In this document: one piece after another, positions 33,300 to 36,571 of the stretch
Layout: each line of letters begins with the position of its first letter
Position numbering within the stretch: position 1 is the first letter of the stretch
Origin: Desulfovirgula sp.
Lineage (GTDB): Bacteria; Bacillota; Desulfotomaculia; Desulfotomaculales; Nap2-2B
Assembly (NCBI GenBank): GCA_020725585.1
Contig: DYES01000013.1
Span: 1 to 36,571, forward strand
Reading direction: 5' to 3'
DNA length: 36,571 nt
Program-made: the position numbers and the translations under genes
Notes under the pieces: generated by a model
The model's input: only the letters and a program-made list of their open reading frames with translations
Told to the model about the DNA's origin: nothing
Databases searched by the model: none

Positions 33300-35732
33300 A
33301 TGGAGCGATACATCTGCATTCACGGCCATTTCTACCAGCCCCCGCGGGAAAACCCGTGGCTGGAGAATATCGAACTCCAGGACTCGGCCTACCCGTACCA
33401 CGACTGGAACGAACGAATCACCGCCGAGTGCTACGAGCCTAATACGGCCTCGCGCATTTTAGACCCAGACGGGTGGATTAAAAAAATCGTCAACAACTAC
33501 ACCAAAATCAGCTTTAATTTCGGGCCGACGCTGTTGTCCTGGCTTAAAACCAACGAACCGGACGTTTACTGCGCCATCATCGAAGCCGACCGGGAAAGCC
33601 AAAAGAACTTTTCCGGGCACGGGTGCGCGTTTGCCCAGGCTTACAACCACATGATCATGCCGCTGGCCAACCGGCGCGATAAGTACACGCAGGTGATCTG
33701 GGGAATTAAAGATTTCGAAGACCGCTTTGGCCGGCGGCCCGAAGGAATGTGGCTGCCGGAAACCGCCGTGGATCTGGAAACCCTCGACATCATGGCTGAA
33801 CTGGGGATCCACTTCACCGTTCTGGCTCCTTACCAGGCCCGGCGGTACCGCAAAATCGGCGCGAGCAACTGGTCCGAGGCAGGACATAAAGGAATCGACA
33901 TCACCATGCCCTATTTAATTCGCCTGCCGGATTCGGGCCGGACAATTAACGTCTTTTTCTACAACGGGGAGATTTCCCGCGCCGTGGCTTTCGAAAAGCT
34001 GCTCACCAACGGGGAGCGCTTCGCCCAGCGGCTGCTCGGCGGCTTCTACGAGGAAAAAAGCGCGCCGCAGCTCGTGAACATTGCCACCGACGGGGAAACT
34101 TACGGCCACCACCACCGGCACGGGGACATGGCGCTGGCCTATGCCCTCCACTATATTGAATCGAACAGGCTGGCCAGGATTACCAACTACGCGGAATACC
34201 TGGAACAGCACCCGCCTACCCACGAAGTGGAAATCAACGAAAACACTTCCTGGAGCTGCGCCCACGGGGTGGAGCGGTGGCGGAACAACTGCGGCTGCAA
34301 TTCCGGCCTGCGCCCAGGGTGGAGCCAGGCCTGGCGGGCCCCTTTGCGTAACGCCCTGAACTGGCTGCGCAATACGGCCGCCCCCCTTTACGAAGAACGC
34401 GCGCGGCAGTTCCTGAAAGATCCCTGGGCGGCGCGCAACGACTACATCACCGTGATCCTCGACCGCTCCCCGGAAGGTCTGCAACGGTTTTTAGCAAAAC
34501 ATGCCCACCGGGAGCTTGGTCCGGAAGAACAGGTTGCGGTCCTCAAGCTGTTGGAAATGCAGCGGCACGCCATGTTGATGTTCACCAGCTGCGGCTGGTT
34601 CTTCGACGAAATTTCCGGGATCGAGACGGTGCAGGTGCTCCAGTACGCCGGGCGCGTCGTCCAGCTGGCCCGGGAACTGTTCGGCAGCGATCTGGAATCA
34701 GGATTTTTAGAGATGCTTGCCCAGGCCAAAAGCAACCTCACGGAACACAAAGACGGCGCCCATATCTACGAAAAGTTTGTCAAGCCGGCGATGGTCGATT
34801 TGCTCAAGGTCGGCGCCCATTACGCCATCTGCTCGCTGTTTGAAACGTACGACGAGCAATCCCGCATTTACTGCTACGCCGTTCACCGGGAAGATTCCCA
34901 GAACCGCCTGGCCGGGGCGGCCAGGCTGACGGTAGGGCGGGCGCGGGTTACTTCGGAGGTTACGCGCGAATCGGCAACGTTGAGCTACGGGGTGTTTCAC
35001 TTCGGCAACCATAATGTAAACGCCGGCGTCCGGATTTACCGGGAGGAAGAAGCCTATCAAAAAATGGCCCAGGAAGTAACCGGCGCTTTCGACCGGGCCG
35101 ACTTTCCGGAGGTAATCCGCCTCCTGGATCAGCATTTCGAAGGGGCCACCTACTCGCTGAAACAGCTTTTCCGGGACAAACAAAGAATGGTGCTGGACCA
35201 GATTCTCGAGGCCACCCTCGCGGAGGTTACCGCGGACTACCGGCGGATTTACGAGCGCCACGCCCCCCTTATGCGCTTCTTAAAGGACCTGGACATCCCC
35301 CAGCCCAGGGCCCTGTACGCGGCTGCCGAATTCGTCCTGAACACCAGCCTGCGCCAGGCCCTGGCGGAAGAAACGCTGGATCTCGAGCGCGTGAGGACCC
35401 TCCTCGGCGAAGCCGAGATGTCGAGCGTCCCGCTGGACGGCCCCGGCCTGGCGTACGCCCTTCAGCTGACCCTGGAACGGATGGGCGAACAGCTACGTGC
35501 CGAACCCGCCGACCGCTCCCTGATCGCCCAATTAGACGAAGTTGCCGGCTTCGTCCGCTCCCTGCCCTTCGAAGTGGATCTTTGGAAGGTGCAAAACGTA
35601 TACTACCACCTGCTGCACACCGTTTACCCGGAATTCCGGAAAAAAACAGAAGAGGGGGACGAAGACGCCCGGGCCTGGATCGACTATTTCAACGCTCTCG
35701 GAGACAAACTGCAGATGCGGAGGGGGAAATGA
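33300..35732 (+). CDS. Glycoside hydrolase family 57 protein with DUF3536-type C-terminal part
   Basis: This 810-residue GH57 enzyme starts with HGHFYQPPRENPWLENIELQ, the family region 1. The likely nucleophile is E154 in MWLPETAVDLETLD and the likely acid/base is D264 in IATDGETYGHHH, as in other GH57 members. The C-terminal half (from about 310) carries the conserved part often labelled DUF3536. GH57 enzymes include amylopullulanases, branching enzymes and 4-alpha-glucanotransferases, and the exact reaction here is unknown. AGGAGG lies 8 bases before the ATG, and the gene follows treZ by 4 bases, so it is in the trehalose/alpha-glucan operon. It converges with a small DNA-binding gene. Confidence 0.93.
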   Translation: MERYICIHGHFYQPPRENPWLENIELQDSAYPYHDWNERITAECYEPNTASRILDPDGWIKKIVNNYTKISFNFGPTLLSWLKTNEPDVYCAIIEADRESQKNFSGHGCAFAQAYNHMIMPLANRRDKYTQVIWGIKDFEDRFGRRPEGMWLPETAVDLETLDIMAELGIHFTVLAPYQARRYRKIGASNWSEAGHKGIDITMPYLIRLPDSGRTINVFFYNGEISRAVAFEKLLTNGERFAQRLLGGFYEEKSAPQLVNIATDGETYGHHHRHGDMALAYALHYIESNRLARITNYAEYLEQHPPTHEVEINENTSWSCAHGVERWRNNCGCNSGLRPGWSQAWRAPLRNALNWLRNTAAPLYEERARQFLKDPWAARNDYITVILDRSPEGLQRFLAKHAHRELGPEEQVAVLKLLEMQRHAMLMFTSCGWFFDEISGIETVQVLQYAGRVVQLARELFGSDLESGFLEMLAQAKSNLTEHKDGAHIYEKFVKPAMVDLLKVGAHYAICSLFETYDEQSRIYCYAVHREDSQNRLAGAARLTVGRARVTSEVTRESATLSYGVFHFGNHNVNAGVRIYREEEAYQKMAQEVTGAFDRADFPEVIRLLDQHFEGATYSLKQLFRDKQRMVLDQILEATLAEVTADYRRIYERHAPLMRFLKDLDIPQPRALYAAAEFVLNTSLRQALAEETLDLERVRTLLGEAEMSSVPLDGPGLAYALQLTLERMGEQLRAEPADRSLIAQLDEVAGFVRSLPFEVDLWKVQNVYYHLLHTVYPEFRKKTEEGDEDARAWIDYFNALGDKLQMRRGK

Positions 35733-35752
35733 AACGGCGGCTCGGTCATCTT

Positions 35753-35953
35753 TTAACTTAGATCCCTTGCCAGGCCCTTTTCCCGCTCCCTACACTCGTT
35801 CTCCAGATATTCCCTCAGTGAATCTTCTGGAATCCGTAAACGTCTTTCCGACAGCCGCAACGCTTGCAGCTTTCCCGTAGCCACCAGCTTATAGACGTAA
35901 GCCTTCTTCACTCTCAACATTTTTGCTACTTCCGGCGCAGTGTAAAAACGCAT
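35753..35953 (-). CDS. Excisionase-family helix-turn-helix DNA-binding protein
   Basis: This 66-residue protein has the MerR/excisionase-type helix-turn-helix: FYTAPEVAKMLRVKKAYVYKLVATGKLQALRLSER, then RRLRIPEDSLREYLEN. Such proteins are found as excisionases of mobile elements or as small regulators. I chose ATG 35953 because GGGGGGTGG lies 6 bases upstream; a GTG 9 bases earlier overlaps it. No integrase or recombinase is near. It lies between the GH57 gene and a broken antitoxin-like gene close to two tRNAs, where integrations are common, so it could be a remnant of a mobile element. Confidence 0.82.
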   Translation of the reverse strand: MRFYTAPEVAKMLRVKKAYVYKLVATGKLQALRLSERRLRIPEDSLREYLENECREREKGLARDLS

Positions 35954-35977
35954 AGCAACCACCCCCCGAAAATGAAA

Positions 35978-36001
35978 AAGCCCGCAACAGAGTGCGGGCT
36001 T
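35978..36001 (-). terminator. Intrinsic terminator after the antitoxin-like pseudogene
   Basis: AAGCCCGCA and TGCGGGCTT form a 9-bp GC-rich stem with a 6-base loop. On the minus strand it is followed by TTT (35977-35975) and a further T-run at 35972-35970. It ends transcription from the antitoxin-like locus and insulates the small helix-turn-helix gene. Confidence 0.75.
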
Positions 36002-36036
36002 CGTAGCAAAACCAAAAGGGACACAAAAACTTGGAA

Positions 36037-36295
36037 TCAGTTCGCTTTTCGTTCAACATTATCAAGCGCCGCAATAAATTTTTCCAGGCTTCTCGCTTTC
36101 ACCGCCCGGCGGTGGAGCATTTTTTTATTTTGCCTGCGTCGATTTCGGCAAAACCTTCTTCGATTTCTGCCATCTCTTCAGGCGTAACTTCCTCCACCGG
36201 CCAGGCCATCGAGTTGAGGATCACCCAAAAAGCCTCACCTGTTCATCAGTAAGGCGGTCAATGAGGGCTTTCACGTATTCGCGCGCTACAGCCAT
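36037..36295 (-). pseudogene. Frameshifted small antitoxin-like gene
   Basis: Three pieces in different frames read as one protein of about 85 residues. The ATG at 36295 (GAGGTGAT 7 bases upstream) gives MAVAREYVKALIDRLTDEQV, then a stop. The +1 frame continues VILNSMAWPVEEVTPEEMAEIEEG-like and FAEIDAGK until near 36120. A further shift gives VKARSLEKFIAALDNVERKAN with its stop at 36037. The acidic WPxEEVTPEE and AEI-AG patterns resemble small antitoxin-type proteins common in Firmicutes and cyanobacteria; this is recognised by eye only. No toxin is beside it. A sequencing error is possible but two shifts make decay likelier. A terminator follows. Confidence 0.65.
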
Positions 36296-36314
36296 GTAAA
36301 TCACCTCAAGCCTA

Positions 36315-36350
36315 TTAAAAACCCGGAAGCCCCTGTGGTTCAAGGCTTCC
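36315..36350 (-). terminator. Intrinsic terminator of the tRNA-Glu/tRNA-Val unit
   Basis: On the minus strand GGAAGCC (36350-36344) pairs with GGCTTCC (36331-36325), followed by GGG and five T residues (36321-36317 region), 14 bases after the tRNA-Val 3' end. Confidence 0.8.
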
Positions 36351-36363
36351 CCTAAAAATAAAC

Positions 36364-36438
36364 TGGTGGGCGCGGCAAGGATTGAACTTGCGGCCTCCTG
36401 CTTGTAAGGCAGGCGCTCTCCCACTGAGCTACGCGCCC
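36364..36438 (-). tRNA. tRNA-Val (anticodon TAC)
   Basis: This 75-base tRNA has an encoded CCA (36366-36364). The acceptor GGGCGCG/CGCGCCC is fully paired. The D arm has AGCTCAGTGGGAGAGC. The anticodon arm is CTGCC-TTACAA-type with TAC. The T arm holds GTTCAATCC. Its genes lie on the minus strand after tRNA-Glu. Confidence 0.96.
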
Positions 36439-36446
36439 AGGCATAA

Positions 36447-36476
36447 GGGAGATTACCTTTTTTAAGGCAATCTCCC
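36447..36476 (-). other. Stable hairpin between the two tRNA genes
   Basis: GGGAGATT (36447-36454) and AATCTCCC (36469-36476) form an 8-bp stem, extended after one mismatch by CCTT/AAGG around a short T-rich loop. On the minus strand there is no T-run after it, so it looks like a processing or spacer structure in the tRNA precursor rather than a terminator. Confidence 0.65.
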
Positions 36477-36495
36477 CTGCCAAAAATATAGCCTT

Positions 36496-36571
36496 TGGTG
36501 ACCCCACCGGGATTCGAACCCGGGTTACCGCCGTGAAAGGGCGGTGTCTTAGGCCGCTTGACCATGGGGCC
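36496..36571 (-). tRNA. tRNA-Glu (anticodon TTC)
   Basis: This 76-base tRNA ends exactly at the window edge and has an encoded CCA (36498-36496). The acceptor GGCCCCA pairs with TGGGGTC, one pair being G-T. The anticodon arm is CCGCC-CTTTCAC-GGCGG with TTC. The T arm is CCGGG-TTCGAAT-CCCGG. tRNA-Glu is also the substrate of HemA at the other end of the window, but no link is claimed. Confidence 0.96.

Noticed and set aside
36221-36565. A 114-residue open frame covering the right end
   Set aside because: Most of it reads through tRNA-Glu, tRNA-Val and the terminator. Only its last 24 codons belong to the decayed antitoxin-like gene.
1-36571. CRISPR array, insertion sequence or complete prophage
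   Set aside because: No regularly spaced repeats, transposase or phage genes were seen. The excisionase-like protein alone does not establish a mobile element.

Overview
The window looks like chromosome from a moderately GC-rich, spore-forming, anaerobic Clostridia-type Firmicute (Desulfotomaculum/Pelotomaculum/Moorella-like). This is inferred from sporulation genes yqfC and yqfD, the Firmicutes order yqfC-yqfD-phoH-pgpH-ybeY-dgkA-cdd, the nif3-trmK pair, strong AGGAGG-type ribosome binding sites, frequent TTG/GTG starts, and heme synthesis by the siroheme route. The species cannot be named from the sequence.

Layout. Bases 1-7651 (minus strand) are one likely operon: a prenyl diphosphate synthase, precorrin-2 dehydrogenase/ferrochelatase, hemA, hemC, a fused cobA-hemD, the radical-SAM gene ahbC, and hemB running off the left edge. 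Its leader has a good promoter and a hairpin followed by a U-run. Divergent from it (+) are a MaoC-type hydratase and a selenocysteine tRNA (tRNA-Sec, anticodon UCA) with its own consensus promoter. Bases 8739-15979 (minus) hold the yqfC-to-cdd housekeeping and sporulation operon. Bases 16229-18116 (+) hold selD and yedF.

The main result is that selD is itself a selenoprotein gene. It begins at 16229, 54 bases before the first start of the uninterrupted reading frame. It carries an in-frame TGA at codon 15, the active-site position, followed by a SECIS-like hairpin closely resembling that of E. coli fdhF. With tRNA-Sec 7.7 kb away, the window holds part of a self-dependent selenium system. 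A 15-bp GC-rich inverted repeat enclosing further hairpins lies between selD and yedF and has no explanation from the genes.

Bases 18142-28000 (mostly minus) carry rarA, a small winged-helix protein, treY, trxA, a likely 6S RNA gene, nif3, trmK and an ADP-forming acyl-CoA synthetase. Bases 28262-35732 (+) carry a soluble chemotaxis-type receptor and a malQ-treZ-GH57 operon. Together with treY this should turn alpha-glucan or maltodextrin into trehalose. The right end has a small excisionase-type DNA-binding protein, a frameshifted antitoxin-like pseudogene, and tRNA-Val and tRNA-Glu genes, which looks like an accessory or integration-prone tRNA locus. No CRISPR array, insertion sequence or complete mobile element was seen.
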